Source: Sulfurimonas sp.
GTDB taxonomy: Bacteria; Campylobacterota; Campylobacteria; Campylobacterales; Sulfurimonadaceae
DNA: 38,187 nt
Direction of reading: 5' to 3'
Assembly (NCBI GenBank): GCA_016744115.1
Contig: JADGEZ010000021.1
Location: forward strand, 1-38,187
Part shown: one piece after another, positions 1-10,836 of the stretch
How the letters are laid out: each line of letters starts with the position of its first letter
How positions within the stretch are numbered: the stretch's first letter is position 1
Translations under genes and position numbers: made by a program
Notes under the pieces: model-generated
Databases searched by the model: none
Seen by the model: the letters and a program-made list of their open reading frames with translations, nothing else
Told to the model about the DNA's origin: nothing

Positions 1-471
1 TATTATAAATAAAATCACAATAGATACACTGAATTTTTTTAAAACTTTGTGATTATAGTTAGATTTTAAAATAAATTTAAATAAAAATAAAAGTATTAAA
101 AAAAAATATAATATAAAAAAATAATCTCTATAATCAACATAGGTACTTAAATATTCAAAAATTTCATAATCAGGAGATTGTAGGGATACATTTATCCGAG
201 ATGATAAATCACCTGTATAATTTCCCCAATGTATTACAATATTTAGTAAAAAAATATTGATTAAATTTAAATAAATTATAAATATTGCAAATAGTGTTTT
301 ACTTAATTTTGATAATAATATTAAAAAAATAAACAAGACAATAAGCAAAGCACCATGTTGTAAAGATGGAGAAGTTAGTAACTGTGGAGTTATTGTAAGT
401 ACTACTAATAGTAAACTTTTAAATATAAAAATTTTATTCTCATATAATTCTTGTTTAATTTTTAAAATCAT
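1..471 (-). CDS. Membrane protein, N-terminal part only (possibly phosphoethanolamine transferase/sulfatase-like)
   Basis: An open reading frame starts at the ATG at 471 and stays open for 157 codons to the window edge, so the gene is partial. The codon just upstream of this ATG is a stop, which fixes the start. The visible part is almost entirely hydrophobic, with about four membrane segments (residues roughly 13-30, 37-55, 60-78 and 112-135). A periplasmic-type loop holding H-W-G-N and a S-P-D-Y-E-I-F-E-Y-L stretch lies between the third and fourth. This layout recalls the membrane half of EptA/sulfatase-like lipid A modification enzymes, but the catalytic domain is outside the window. It lies 22 nt after the hydrolase gene on the same strand. 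The family call is a weak inference; that it is a real membrane protein gene is well supported. Confidence 0.55.
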   Translation of the reverse strand, partial: MILKIKQELYENKIFIFKSLLLVVLTITPQLLTSPSLQHGALLIVLFIFLILLSKLSKTLFAIFIIYLNLINIFLLNIVIHWGNYTGDLSSRINVSLQSPDYEIFEYLSTYVDYRDYFFILYFFLILLFLFKFILKSNYNHKVLKKFSVSIVILFII

Positions 472-493
472 CTATTTGATACTGTTCTTATAA

Positions 494-1090
494 CTAAGAT
501 AAGTTTTCTATCCAGTAGTCTGAATACTGTTGTTCTTGTTTTATAGTTGTTGTTCCTCCGTGACCTGGATACATTGTTTTGTCATAAGATATTTCTTTAA
601 ATCTAGCCAGTGAGTCTTTCATATCATCAGGTGATGAGTAAGGAAAATCTGTTCTACCGATAGAGCGTTCAAATATAAAATCACCGCTAAACATAGCATC
701 ATCTATTTCTATAGTTGAACATCCTGGACAATGACCTGGAAAATGACGAAATTTTACTTTAACACCCTCGAAATCAAACTCTTGATTTGGCTCAACTTCT
801 ATATCTGGCACAGATGGAGGTAGGTCTGGCATCCAATCACTCGAAGTTAAAAGCATCACATCACCTTTAGGCGTATAAAGAGGAATCTTTAACTTTCTTT
901 GAAGCTCACTGTTTGACCATACATGATCAAAATGTCCATGCGTATTTAAAATCGCTACTGGATTTTCAACATTAGCAATAACCCACGGAGTAGCATTTAC
1001 ACCTGGATCGATGATAAAGTCTTTTCCCTCTACTGTAATTATGTAACAGTTTGTTTCATAAACGCCCATAGGCCTTACTTTGATACTCAT
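494..1090 (-). CDS. Metallo-beta-lactamase-fold hydrolase, glyoxalase II-like
   Basis: A 198-residue cytoplasmic hydrolase of the metallo-beta-lactamase superfamily. The metal-binding signature T-H-G-H-F-D-H is at residues about 50-56, followed by the H of F-P-G-H (about 119), the D of F-S-G-D (about 136) and the H of Y-P-G-H-G (about 176). This is the complete set of dinuclear metal ligands. The short single-domain form matches the YcbL group of glyoxalase II-like proteins, which hydrolyse thioesters such as S-lactoylglutathione in some bacteria; the substrate here is unknown. It starts 9 nt after the small gene upstream, with a purine-rich stretch (AAGG) in front, so it is likely cotranscribed downstream of gltBD. 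No sign of damage. Confidence 0.88.
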   Translation of the reverse strand: MSIKVRPMGVYETNCYIITVEGKDFIIDPGVNATPWVIANVENPVAILNTHGHFDHVWSNSELQRKLKIPLYTPKGDVMLLTSSDWMPDLPPSVPDIEVEPNQEFDFEGVKVKFRHFPGHCPGCSTIEIDDAMFSGDFIFERSIGRTDFPYSSPDDMKDSLARFKEISYDKTMYPGHGGTTTIKQEQQYSDYWIENLS

Positions 1091-1099
1091 ATTTTAGCC

Positions 1100-1357
1100 T
1101 TATATCTCATCATTATTCCAAGCTTCAACAGCTTTTATAAGGTTTTCAAACCCACTTATACTTCCTACAATAAAGACTTCATCTAAGACATAACAAGAGA
1201 TTCTTCCATTGAGTTCTTGTAAAAATACTGCATATTCATCATCTGCTCTTTTGTCTGTTGAGATAACTCTCATTCCATCTACTGTATCATTTATCTTAGG
1301 AATTGCATCATATTCAACATTGATTAATTTTTTGCCATCACTTGTATAGTTTATCAT
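1100..1357 (-). CDS. Small conserved protein of unknown function
   Basis: An 85-residue acidic protein with no signal peptide or membrane segment. An AAAGG ribosome binding site lies about 6 nt before the ATG, and the gene sits between gltD and the hydrolase on the same strand. Predicted strands alternate with short charged turns, as in a small beta-rich domain, and the C-terminus is a short acidic helix (N-L-I-K-A-V-E-A-W). I do not recognise a named family. Location after gltD suggests cotranscription but does not show a nitrogen-related role. Confidence 0.7.
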   Translation of the reverse strand: MINYTSDGKKLINVEYDAIPKINDTVDGMRVISTDKRADDEYAVFLQELNGRISCYVLDEVFIVGSISGFENLIKAVEAWNNDEI

Positions 1358-1434
1358 AGTAACCTTTTAAAATAGTGTATTATCTTCCTTGAAGTTATTT
1401 GAGACTTCTAAGCTAAGTAATAGCTTAGAGATTG

Positions 1435-2820
1435 TTATTTAAGCAAAGACTTAGAAATATTTCTAGCTGCTTCTCGTCCATCAAGTGCTGCTGTTACAAC
1501 TAAGTCAGCCCCTCTAAAACAATCACCTCCAGCATAAATACCAGCGGTCGTTGTCTCATAAGTTTCTTCGTTTATGATTATCCCTCCCCAAGAATTTGTT
1601 TCAATTCCGTTTTCAGCTAAAAATAATGGTACAAGAGGGTTAAACCCTAAAGACATTATGACTACATCTGCATTGACTCTAAACTCACTCCCTTTTATCT
1701 CTTCCATTTTTTGACGACCGGATTCATCTTTTGCACCAAGATTTGTTTTAATAACTTCAACGGAGATAGCTTTTGCACTTTCATTTAAGATAATCTCTTT
1801 AGGAGATGCAAGGAAAACAAAATCAACACCCTCTTCCATAGCGTTTTTATACTCTTTTCTACTTCCAGGCATATTTTTTTCATCTCGTCTATAAAGACAT
1901 GTTACAGATTTAGCACCCTCACGCTTTGCAGTTCTAAGACAATCCATAGCAGTATCACCCCCACCAATAACCACAACATTTAAATCTTTAAAATCAAACT
2001 TTTTATCGTAGTTTAATTTAAAGTTCTTTTTTTGAATGGCTGTTAAATAATCCATAGCAGCATAAACATTAGAAGCTTTTTCACCTGCTAAACCTGCGTT
2101 TTTACCTTTTGTTGCACCAACAGCGATAAACATTGCGTCATGGGAATCAGCAATCTCTTCAAAGGTAATATTTCCACCAACTTTTGTATCAAGTACCAAC
2201 TTAAGACCTGCCTCTTGTAGTAAAGATACACGCCTATTAACTATTTTTTTATCTAACTTAAAATTAGGGATACCATAGGTTAAAAGTCCCCCAGCACGAT
2301 CAGCACTTTCATACATAGTGACAGCAATACCTGAACGAAGAAGATAGGTTGCCGCAGAAAGACCAGCAGGACCACTTCCTATAACAGCTACTTTTTTGTC
2401 TCTTGTAATTCCTGGAAATTCTGGTTTATATCCAGCTTTAAATCCAGCTTCTGTAATATGTGTTTCAATTGAACCAATGGTAATAGCACCATGACCATCA
2501 TTAAGAGTACAATCACCCTCACAAAGTCTATCATGAGGGCATACTCTTCCCATGACTTCAGGAAAAGGTGAAGGCTCGTTTGAGAGCTTAAATGCAAATT
2601 CTAAATCTTTCTCAGCAATAGACTTTAACCATTGAGGGATATAGTTATGTAGTGGACACTTATTTAAACAAAATGGATCTCCACATTGAATACATCTCTC
2701 ACTTTGACTTGAGGCATCAGCTATATTAAATATATCATAAATTTCACCAAAATCTTTTGTTCTCTCAACTACTAATCTTTTTTCAGGGTTAATTCTCTCT
2801 GTTGTTAAAAATTCTTTCAT
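1435..2820 (-). CDS. gltD: Glutamate synthase small subunit (NADPH, beta chain)
   Basis: The 461-residue beta subunit of glutamate synthase passes electrons from NAD(P)H through FAD to the large subunit. The N-terminal third carries two cysteine clusters (C-I-Q-C-G-D-P-F-C at about 43-51 and C-P-H-D-R-L-C-E-G-D-C at about 94-104), which hold the [4Fe-4S] centres. Next come the FAD-binding G-S-G-P-A-G-L at about 148 and the NADPH-binding G-G-G-D-T-A-M-D at about 287. A C-terminal G-G-D-C-F-R-G-A motif completes FAD binding. It is slightly shorter than the Escherichia coli protein but has all domains. It starts 1 nt after the gltB stop, so the two subunits are translated as a pair. Cytoplasmic. 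Confidence 0.96.
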   Translation of the reverse strand: MKEFLTTERINPEKRLVVERTKDFGEIYDIFNIADASSQSERCIQCGDPFCLNKCPLHNYIPQWLKSIAEKDLEFAFKLSNEPSPFPEVMGRVCPHDRLCEGDCTLNDGHGAITIGSIETHITEAGFKAGYKPEFPGITRDKKVAVIGSGPAGLSAATYLLRSGIAVTMYESADRAGGLLTYGIPNFKLDKKIVNRRVSLLQEAGLKLVLDTKVGGNITFEEIADSHDAMFIAVGATKGKNAGLAGEKASNVYAAMDYLTAIQKKNFKLNYDKKFDFKDLNVVVIGGGDTAMDCLRTAKREGAKSVTCLYRRDEKNMPGSRKEYKNAMEEGVDFVFLASPKEIILNESAKAISVEVIKTNLGAKDESGRQKMEEIKGSEFRVNADVVIMSLGFNPLVPLFLAENGIETNSWGGIIINEETYETTTAGIYAGGDCFRGADLVVTAALDGREAARNISKSLLK

Positions 2821-2821
2821 A

Positions 2822-5800
2822 TTAATTTCCCTTCTCTATATTTAGCGGTAGTTTTGTTAAATTTTTAGGTTTAATCAACCAAAAGTTTCTGACTTCTACT
2901 CTAAAGTTATCAAGTAACTCATGAGCTTTTTTACTTTCCGTCTCAACTACATAATCTTTGAGTAATTTTTTCAGAAGATGTCTCGCATCTGAACCCTCAT
3001 CTGTATCAATTCTTACAGCCTCAACTAGTTCATGATTTACATTTTCAACAAAACTATGATCTTCGTCATATACAAAGGCAATACCCCCTGTCATACCTGC
3101 ACCAAAGTTAATACCTGTGCGTCCTAAAATGGCTACTATACCACCTGTCATATACTCACAAGCGTTATCTCCTGTTCCCTCAACAATGGCTAAAGCACCA
3201 GAGTTACGAACAGCAAACCTTTCACCTACAGAACCTGAGATGTAAAGTTTTCCACCAGTAGCACCATAAAGACAAGTGTTCCCACCAGCTGCAAACTCTT
3301 CACCTTCATTTTTAGAAGCTATGATAATCTTACCACCATGCATACCTTTACCAAGATAATCATTTGCAACACCATCAAGATAAATTGAAACACCATGAAT
3401 TAAAAATGCTCCAAGTGCTTGACCTGCTATGCCTGTAAGGTTTATTTTTATAGTATCAGCATTAAGCCCCACATCACCATAGTACTGAGCAATTTCGCCC
3501 GAAACCAAAGCACCAAAACTTCTGTGAATATTTTTAATCTCACGGTTTATACGAATAGGATGTTCGGGGTGTTTAATAGCAGTCATTGCCTCTTTTAAAA
3601 CACTTCTTTCAAAAGTATTATCATCAAAAGGGTGGTTAAATTTTTGCTGATGAGTGTTTACACCTGCTTCTTCATGTAAGATAGAAGAAAAGTCAAATTT
3701 TTGTGCGAAAGGTTCTTTTTTTACTTTTAAAATACTTACTTGACCTATCATCTCTTCCATAGTTCTATATCCAAGTGTAGCCATAATAGAGCGAATATCT
3801 TCAGCTAAAAGAGTGAAAAAATTGATGATTTGATCAACATGTCCTTTGAAAAATTCTTCACGAAGCTTGTCATTTTGTGTTGCGATACCAACTGAGCATT
3901 TATTAACATGGCAAATTCGGAGCATTTTACAACCAACAATTGTAAGAACACCTGTACCAAATGCAAAAGACTCAGCACCTAAAAGTGCTGCTTTAATAAC
4001 ATCAAGACCAGATTTTAAACCACCATCTGTTTGTAGTTCTACAAGAGAACGCAACTTATTTGCTTTAAGAGCATTGTGAGCTTCACTTAAACCTATCTCC
4101 CATGGATTACCAGCAAACTTGATAGAAGTAAGAGGAGCAGCACCAGTACCACCATCACCACCTGATATGATGATTTTATCTGCATAAGCCTTTGCAACAC
4201 CCGCTGCAATTGTTCCAACACCGATAGTTGAAACAAGCTTAACCGCTACTCTAGCCTTTGGATTTACTTGTTTACAGTCAAAAATAAGCTGTGCTAAATC
4301 TTCAATAGAGTAAATATCATGATGTGGAGGAGGCGAGATAAGTGTAACACCTGGAACAGTATGACGAAGTTTACCGATTAAAGCACTTACCTTATGTCCA
4401 GGTAATTGCCCACCTTCTCCTGGTTTTGCACCCTGAGCTACTTTAATCTGAATCTCATCAGCAGAACGCAGATACGCTGGAGTTACACCAAATCTACCTG
4501 ATGCAATTTGTTTTATTTTTGAAACTCTATTTGTGCCAAATCTATCTTTATCTTCTCCACCCTCACCTGAGTTTGACTGACCACCGATAGTGTTCATCGC
4601 CATTGCGATTGTTTCATGTGCTTCTGGGGAGATTGAACCCAAACTCATAGCAGCGGATGCGAAGCGTTTAAAGATTTTTTCTTTAGGTTCAACCTCAGAA
4701 ATATCTATAGCTTCTCTCTTTGATTTTAAGTCAAAGAAATCACGAATATATTTAAGTCCACGATTATTTATGAGTCCTTTGAGTGTATCAAAATCTTCTT
4801 TTTTTCCTGAACTTGCAACTTCATGGATAGCATGGATAACGGCAGGTCCAAAGTCATGATGCTCTTGACCTGAATAAAACTTATAAAATCCACCAATATT
4901 AAGTGGAAAAATCTTTTTAAAACCATCTTCAACAAAAGCATCCCCATGGTATGAAGATATTTTTTTCTCAATATCTTCATAAGTTAAACCACCAAGTTCT
5001 GAATTTGAATGTTCAAAACAATCTCTTACAATCTCATCATGTAAACCTAAAATATCAAATAATGCCGAATTTCTATACGATGCAATTGTAGCGATTCCCA
5101 TTTTTGACATGATTTTGAGAAGTCCACCGTTTAAAGCTGTATGAACAGCTTTGATACCTTCTCTACACTCTATGTTAATAACATTGGAGTTTTCAACCTT
5201 ATCTATAACTGTTGCGAAAAGTAAGTTAGGATAAATGGCACTTGCCCCATATCCTATAAGTACAGCTGCACTGTGAGAATCTACCACTTCACCTGTGATA
5301 CATATCATAGAAGTGAGATGTCTAATTTTTTCTTTTAACAAGGCAATATTTAAACGCCCAACAACCATAGCCATTGGAATTATTTTGTTTTTTAGTGAAA
5401 ATTCATAATCATCTAAAATGATAATTCTTGTGCCTTTATTTTTTACAGAATTTATTACTGTTATAACTAAAGCATCAAGTGCATCTTTTAAAGACTCTGT
5501 ATATGCAGTTGAAAATGTGGTGTTATGATAAAAAGCTTGATATCGTGGTGATTTTTTGTCACCAAAAGATTTTAAAACCTCTAGTTTTTCACTCGTTATA
5601 ATAGGCGAAATTGATTTTAGTCTATGTGCGTGAGTTGGAATCTCATCTAAGATATTGTGTACTTCTCCAAAACCAGTATTTAAACTCATAACAACTTTTT
5701 CACGGATGGGGTCAATAGGTGGATTTGTTACCTGAGCAAATTTTTGTTTAAAGTAGTCTGTAAAAGATCTTTGTTTATTTGAAAAAGCAGCTAGAGGAGT

Positions 5801-7261
5801 ATCATCTCCCATAGAACCAACTGCTTCTTTTGAGTCAATAATCATAGGCTCAATCACTTGTTCAACTACTTCTTGCGTGATATTAAAATATCTTTGTCTT
5901 TTAATGAAATTTTCACGAGAAAACTCACAGTTTGCAGCATATTGAACTTCTACATGTTCTTGAAGATAAATCATATGCTCATTTAACCATTTCATATAAG
6001 GATTGGATGATTTGAGATAATCATTGATTTGTTCATTTTTAAGAATTTTACCAAATTTTAGATCAAGTCCTAACATCTCGCCAGATTGTAAGCGACCACG
6101 CTCTTTAATATCTTCTTCTGCAATATCTACAACACCATACTCTGAGGCGATTAAAAGATTATCATCATTGGTAATTATATACTTTGATGGACGAAGACCA
6201 TTACGATCGAGGACACACCCAATATAGCGACCATCAGTTACAGACAGTGCTGCTGGACCATCCCACGCTTCAAAAACTGTTGAGTGATACTCATAAAAAG
6301 CACGAAGTTCAGGATCCATGTGTGGAGCATTTTGCCATGCTGAGGGGACAATTGCACGGACTGCTTTAAAAAAGTCCATACCATTGACAATAAGAAATTC
6401 AAAAAAGTTATCAGCTGAGGCAGAATCTGAAGAATTGAGCTGAAGTATCGGAAGTATTCTATCTATCTCTTCTGGAGTAAAGACCTCTGATTTAATTGAT
6501 TCAGACTTAATCTCTACATTTAAACGATTTCCCTCAACTGAGTTAATTTCTCCATTATGTGCAACTGTACGAAAAGGTTGTGCTAGTCTCCATTCAGGAA
6601 GTGTGTTTGTTGAAAATCTTTGGTGAAAAAGAGAAAAAGAAATTTTAAAAGACTCATCATTAAAATCCTTATAAAACTCTTTAATATGAGTAGGCATTAC
6701 AAGCCCTTTATAAGAAAGAACACTTGAACTCATAGAAGAGATATAAAAATCTCTCTCCCCAATTAATCTATGCTCCGTTTCTTTACGAGAGAGATATAAA
6801 AGTGCATCAAAACGGTTTGTTGCCATAATAGAGTTTGGAGTAATAATAAGTTGCACTATATTTGGCAAAGTCTCTATGGCTTGATCGCCAAGTGCATTAA
6901 TATCAATAGGTACATCTCTTTGCATCACTACTTTAAGGTCATTGTTCACACAAATAGCTTCCATAATTTCTAAATGAGTTTTATCTTTAGTAAATACAGA
7001 TGCCACTGCAAATTGTTTTGGCAATTCAACACCATTTTGCGATGTAACCTTTCTGATAAACTCTTCTGGCATAGAGAGTAATAAACCACTTCCATCACCA
7101 GTCTTGCCATCTGCTGCAACCGCACCACGGTGCATCATTCTCTCTAAGGCGGTAACAGCGTCATCTAAAACTTTCCGTGATGCTTTGTTCTTAATATTGG
7201 CAACAAGACCAAAACCACAGTTATCTTTAAATGATCTTAATAAATCATGATGTTTAACCAT
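2822..7261 (-). CDS. gltB: Glutamate synthase large subunit (alpha chain)
   Basis: This 1479-residue large subunit makes two glutamates from glutamine and 2-oxoglutarate. The class II glutamine amidotransferase domain begins at the D-N-C-G-F-G segment, so Cys15 is the expected catalytic residue after removal of a short propeptide. The central domain is followed by the FMN-binding synthase barrel (E-G-G-E-D at about 900; G-G-D-G-G-T-G-A at about 1035). The [3Fe-4S] cysteines lie in C-x5-C-x4-C (C-K-M-L-R-I-C-H-V-N-K-C, about 1123-1134). The C-terminal beta-helix domain is rich in G-G and G-A-T-G-G turns. Length and order are those of full bacterial GltB. A TTGGAG ribosome binding site precedes the ATG, and a dyad lies about 70-95 nt upstream. 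Confidence 0.97.
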   Translation of the reverse strand: MVKHHDLLRSFKDNCGFGLVANIKNKASRKVLDDAVTALERMMHRGAVAADGKTGDGSGLLLSMPEEFIRKVTSQNGVELPKQFAVASVFTKDKTHLEIMEAICVNNDLKVVMQRDVPIDINALGDQAIETLPNIVQLIITPNSIMATNRFDALLYLSRKETEHRLIGERDFYISSMSSSVLSYKGLVMPTHIKEFYKDFNDESFKISFSLFHQRFSTNTLPEWRLAQPFRTVAHNGEINSVEGNRLNVEIKSESIKSEVFTPEEIDRILPILQLNSSDSASADNFFEFLIVNGMDFFKAVRAIVPSAWQNAPHMDPELRAFYEYHSTVFEAWDGPAALSVTDGRYIGCVLDRNGLRPSKYIITNDDNLLIASEYGVVDIAEEDIKERGRLQSGEMLGLDLKFGKILKNEQINDYLKSSNPYMKWLNEHMIYLQEHVEVQYAANCEFSRENFIKRQRYFNITQEVVEQVIEPMIIDSKEAVGSMGDDTPLAAFSNKQRSFTDYFKQKFAQVTNPPIDPIREKVVMSLNTGFGEVHNILDEIPTHAHRLKSISPIITSEKLEVLKSFGDKKSPRYQAFYHNTTFSTAYTESLKDALDALVITVINSVKNKGTRIIILDDYEFSLKNKIIPMAMVVGRLNIALLKEKIRHLTSMICITGEVVDSHSAAVLIGYGASAIYPNLLFATVIDKVENSNVINIECREGIKAVHTALNGGLLKIMSKMGIATIASYRNSALFDILGLHDEIVRDCFEHSNSELGGLTYEDIEKKISSYHGDAFVEDGFKKIFPLNIGGFYKFYSGQEHHDFGPAVIHAIHEVASSGKKEDFDTLKGLINNRGLKYIRDFFDLKSKREAIDISEVEPKEKIFKRFASAAMSLGSISPEAHETIAMAMNTIGGQSNSGEGGEDKDRFGTNRVSKIKQIASGRFGVTPAYLRSADEIQIKVAQGAKPGEGGQLPGHKVSALIGKLRHTVPGVTLISPPPHHDIYSIEDLAQLIFDCKQVNPKARVAVKLVSTIGVGTIAAGVAKAYADKIIISGGDGGTGAAPLTSIKFAGNPWEIGLSEAHNALKANKLRSLVELQTDGGLKSGLDVIKAALLGAESFAFGTGVLTIVGCKMLRICHVNKCSVGIATQNDKLREEFFKGHVDQIINFFTLLAEDIRSIMATLGYRTMEEMIGQVSILKVKKEPFAQKFDFSSILHEEAGVNTHQQKFNHPFDDNTFERSVLKEAMTAIKHPEHPIRINREIKNIHRSFGALVSGEIAQYYGDVGLNADTIKINLTGIAGQALGAFLIHGVSIYLDGVANDYLGKGMHGGKIIIASKNEGEEFAAGGNTCLYGATGGKLYISGSVGERFAVRNSGALAIVEGTGDNACEYMTGGIVAILGRTGINFGAGMTGGIAFVYDEDHSFVENVNHELVEAVRIDTDEGSDARHLLKKLLKDYVVETESKKAHELLDNFRVEVRNFWLIKPKNLTKLPLNIEKGN

Positions 7262-7332
7262 TTCTACTCCAAATATTATTATTTACTCAAATTCTTTTTT
7301 AAATTTTACTTATTTAAGCAAAATTTAATCTA

Positions 7333-7354
7333 ACTTAGTCTATTTAGACAAAGT
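7333..7354. promoter_or_regulatory. 22-bp dyad between divergent gltB and recO
   Basis: The 22-bp sequence is an imperfect palindrome in which 9 of 11 positions in each half match (ACTTAGTCTAT facing TTAGACAAAGT). It lies in the 196-bp AT-rich region between the divergent gltB and recO starts and has the size of an operator for a dimeric regulator. The regulator is unknown. A TAGAAT hexamer at 7399-7404 could be the recO -10 box. Confidence 0.35.
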
Positions 7355-7457
7355 GGATTAATTATAGTAGATAAAGGTTTAAAAAAGCATAATTTTAGTA
7401 GAATATTTTAAAGAAATTTTAATTTTGTGTAATAAAGAAGCATATAAAAGTGAGTAA

Positions 7458-8075
7458 ATGCAAGGTTTTATTATTAATCTTAACAAAGTCAAAGAAGAGG
7501 ACTTGATTGTCACGATAATATCTCAGGGTTGCTTAGAAACTCTTTATAGATTTTATGGTGCTCGTCATGGAACTATTAATATTGGTTTTAAAATTGATTA
7601 TGAGATTGAGGAATCTACTAAATCCACTCTAAATAGATTAAAAGATGTAGTTCATATTGGCTATCCTTGGATCAACAATTATAAAGCATTAGGATTATGG
7701 CAAGAATATCTATCATTATTTCATAAACATCTGCGAGATGCAGAAGATATAGGAAATTTTTATTATGATTTAATTGATAATGCTTCAAAAAATTGGGCAA
7801 ATCAAAATCCAAAAAGAATAGCTATAGAGAGTTATGTTAAAATACTTCAACATGAAGGAAGACTTCATATAGAAAAAATATGTTTTTTATGTTCAAATAA
7901 AATAGAGAAAGATATTTCTCTCATAAGAGCCTACCTTCCAGTACATAAGGAGTGCGTATATAGTTTATCCTTTGATGCTAAATCTTTAGATGAACTCCTT
8001 AGAAATTATTCATCAATATTTTTAGATGATAAAGAGATCAATAGACTTTGGGATATTTTACTAGAGGGGTTATGA
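7458..8075 (+). CDS. recO: DNA recombination/repair protein RecO (short epsilonproteobacterial type)
   Basis: A 205-residue protein matching the short RecO of Campylobacterota. RecO helps load RecA on SSB-coated single-stranded DNA with RecR and anneals strands. The N-terminal OB-fold-like part (M-Q-G-F-I-I-N-L-N-K-V-K-E-E-D) is typical of the family. Further on, C-F-L-C at about 143-146 and a later H-K-E-C (about 163-166) form the usual zinc-type cysteine set. A purine-rich GTGAG precedes the ATG. The next gene begins 1 nt after its stop, so the two are probably cotranscribed. Confidence 0.82.
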   Translation: MQGFIINLNKVKEEDLIVTIISQGCLETLYRFYGARHGTINIGFKIDYEIEESTKSTLNRLKDVVHIGYPWINNYKALGLWQEYLSLFHKHLRDAEDIGNFYYDLIDNASKNWANQNPKRIAIESYVKILQHEGRLHIEKICFLCSNKIEKDISLIRAYLPVHKECVYSLSFDAKSLDELLRNYSSIFLDDKEINRLWDILLEGL

Positions 8076-8076
8076 T

Positions 8077-9114
8077 ATGGTTTATAAATGGAGTATTTTT
8101 TTACTTTGTTCTTTAACTTCACTCTATGGTGACATAGACTCTAATACAAGTACGCAATATAGCTATATAGATATTACACATGCTATGATTTCCGATCAGT
8201 TTGAGCATTTATCAAAATCTATTGACACAACTTTAAGTAGTAATTTTGAAAAACCTTATAGTAGCAAAATAGATAAGGTTCGTGCTAAAAGTGCCTCTTT
8301 AGATTCATTTTTTCAAACTAATAAATTCATTAATCAAACAGATGAAACATTCGTACGAATAAATTTGAAGTCATTTTTTTATTCAAAAGAAAAAGAGGAT
8401 TTCAAAGTTAAGGTTAGAGCTCATATCCCACTTAGTAGAACAAAAAAACATTATAATTTATTTTTTGAAGATATTACGCAAGATAATGTAAAAACTACTT
8501 TAAAAGACAACCTAGAAACTTCTAGTCCATCCATAGGTTTAAACTATTTCGCAGCTGAAACTTATGGTATAAAATCAAAATACTCAGTAGGAACATCAGG
8601 AATTAAACCTTTTCTCCGTGCTAGATATAACTTAAATTTTCAAACGAAAAACTGGATTATAGAGCTAATACAACAATTTAAATACTCCTCAGACAAGAAA
8701 TTTGAAGAAAAAAGCACTATCTACTTTGATAAGTTACTCTCTAGTTCTGAATTATTTCGTTTTCTAATATTTAGAGGCACACAAGAAAATGAAAACGGAA
8801 TGGATTATGGAACTTCATTAAAATACTTTTTTACTCTAAATAAAACAACAGCTATTAGTTTAAAACAATCATTTTTTGCCAATACTAAATACCAGCATAT
8901 AACAAGCAATCATGATTTAAATATAAAGCATAAAACTTTTAGCGGTGTTCATGATTATGAAACTCAGTTCAACTTAAGAAAAAATATTTGGAAAAAGTGG
9001 TTTTATTATGAACTAACTCCTGGAGTAAATTTTCATAAAAAGCATAGATACAAAGCAAATTATTCAATCTATTTCTCTATAGATATGTATTTTGGAAAAC
9101 TTTATAAAAAATAG
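8077..9114 (+). CDS. Predicted exported beta-rich protein, possible outer membrane protein
   Basis: A 345-residue protein with a plausible signal peptide (M-V-Y-K-W then a hydrophobic core ending near L-Y-G, cleavage about residue 18). After a polar helical section (about 20-95), the rest is made of alternating amphipathic strands with many aromatic residues, as in a small outer membrane barrel. An example is the closing strand Y-S-I-Y-F-S-I-D-M-Y-F. It ends in G-K-L-Y-K-K rather than a terminal Phe, which is atypical for BAM substrates. It follows recO by 1 nt. I do not recognise a named family; the outer membrane location is inference. Confidence 0.65.
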   Translation: MVYKWSIFLLCSLTSLYGDIDSNTSTQYSYIDITHAMISDQFEHLSKSIDTTLSSNFEKPYSSKIDKVRAKSASLDSFFQTNKFINQTDETFVRINLKSFFYSKEKEDFKVKVRAHIPLSRTKKHYNLFFEDITQDNVKTTLKDNLETSSPSIGLNYFAAETYGIKSKYSVGTSGIKPFLRARYNLNFQTKNWIIELIQQFKYSSDKKFEEKSTIYFDKLLSSSELFRFLIFRGTQENENGMDYGTSLKYFFTLNKTTAISLKQSFFANTKYQHITSNHDLNIKHKTFSGVHDYETQFNLRKNIWKKWFYYELTPGVNFHKKHRYKANYSIYFSIDMYFGKLYKK

Positions 9115-9160
9115 TTTCACTTTAAGAGTATTTTTAAGCTTAAAATTATTAATTTATGAA

Positions 9161-9166
9161 TATAAT
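9161..9166 (+). promoter_or_regulatory. Probable -10 box of the tRNA-Ser promoter
   Basis: A consensus TATAAT lies 31 nt before the first base of the tRNA, leaving a short leader. A perfect 14-bp palindrome (TTTTAAGCTTAAAA, 9132-9145) lies just upstream around the -35 position. No strong -35 hexamer is seen, which is usual in Campylobacterota promoters. Confidence 0.5.
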
Positions 9167-9196
9167 CTCGTTCTCAAATGTAATATTGAGACTTTT

Positions 9197-9286
9197 GGAG
9201 AATTGGGTGAGCGGTTGAAACCACATCCCTGCTAAGGATGCGTAGGAGTAATCCTACCGAGAGTTCGAATCTCTCATTCTCCACCA
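9197..9286 (+). tRNA. tRNA-Ser (anticodon GCU), CCA encoded
   Basis: The gene folds as a class II tRNA. The 7-bp acceptor stem is GGAGAAT paired with ATTCTCC. The D-arm contains GGGTGAGCGGTTGAAACC. The anticodon stem CATCC/GGATG has loop CTGCTAA, giving anticodon GCU that reads AGC/AGU. The long variable arm (GTAGGA...TCCTAC) is typical of serine tRNA, and the T arm is GAGAG-TTCGAAT-CTCTC. CCA is encoded at 9284-9286. The discriminator base is A rather than the G found in Escherichia coli tRNA-Ser. Confidence 0.97.
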
Positions 9287-9363
9287 CGACCAAACTTATT
9301 TACCTCCTTTTAACTCCTTTTAACATCTAAAAAGATATAATCCAACGAATTTAAAAAAGCTGA

Positions 9364-10827
<1,464 letters not shown>

Positions 10828-10836
10828 GTTTTGAAA

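Noticed and set aside
3846-6369. Several open frames on the plus strand inside gltB
   Set aside because: They are antisense shadows of a well-conserved coding gene, lack ribosome binding sites and give peptides with no domain pattern.
9300-9325. Short tandem repeat of AACTCCTTTT after the tRNA
   Set aside because: Two copies of about 11 bp in a low-complexity region; no hairpin and no function visible.
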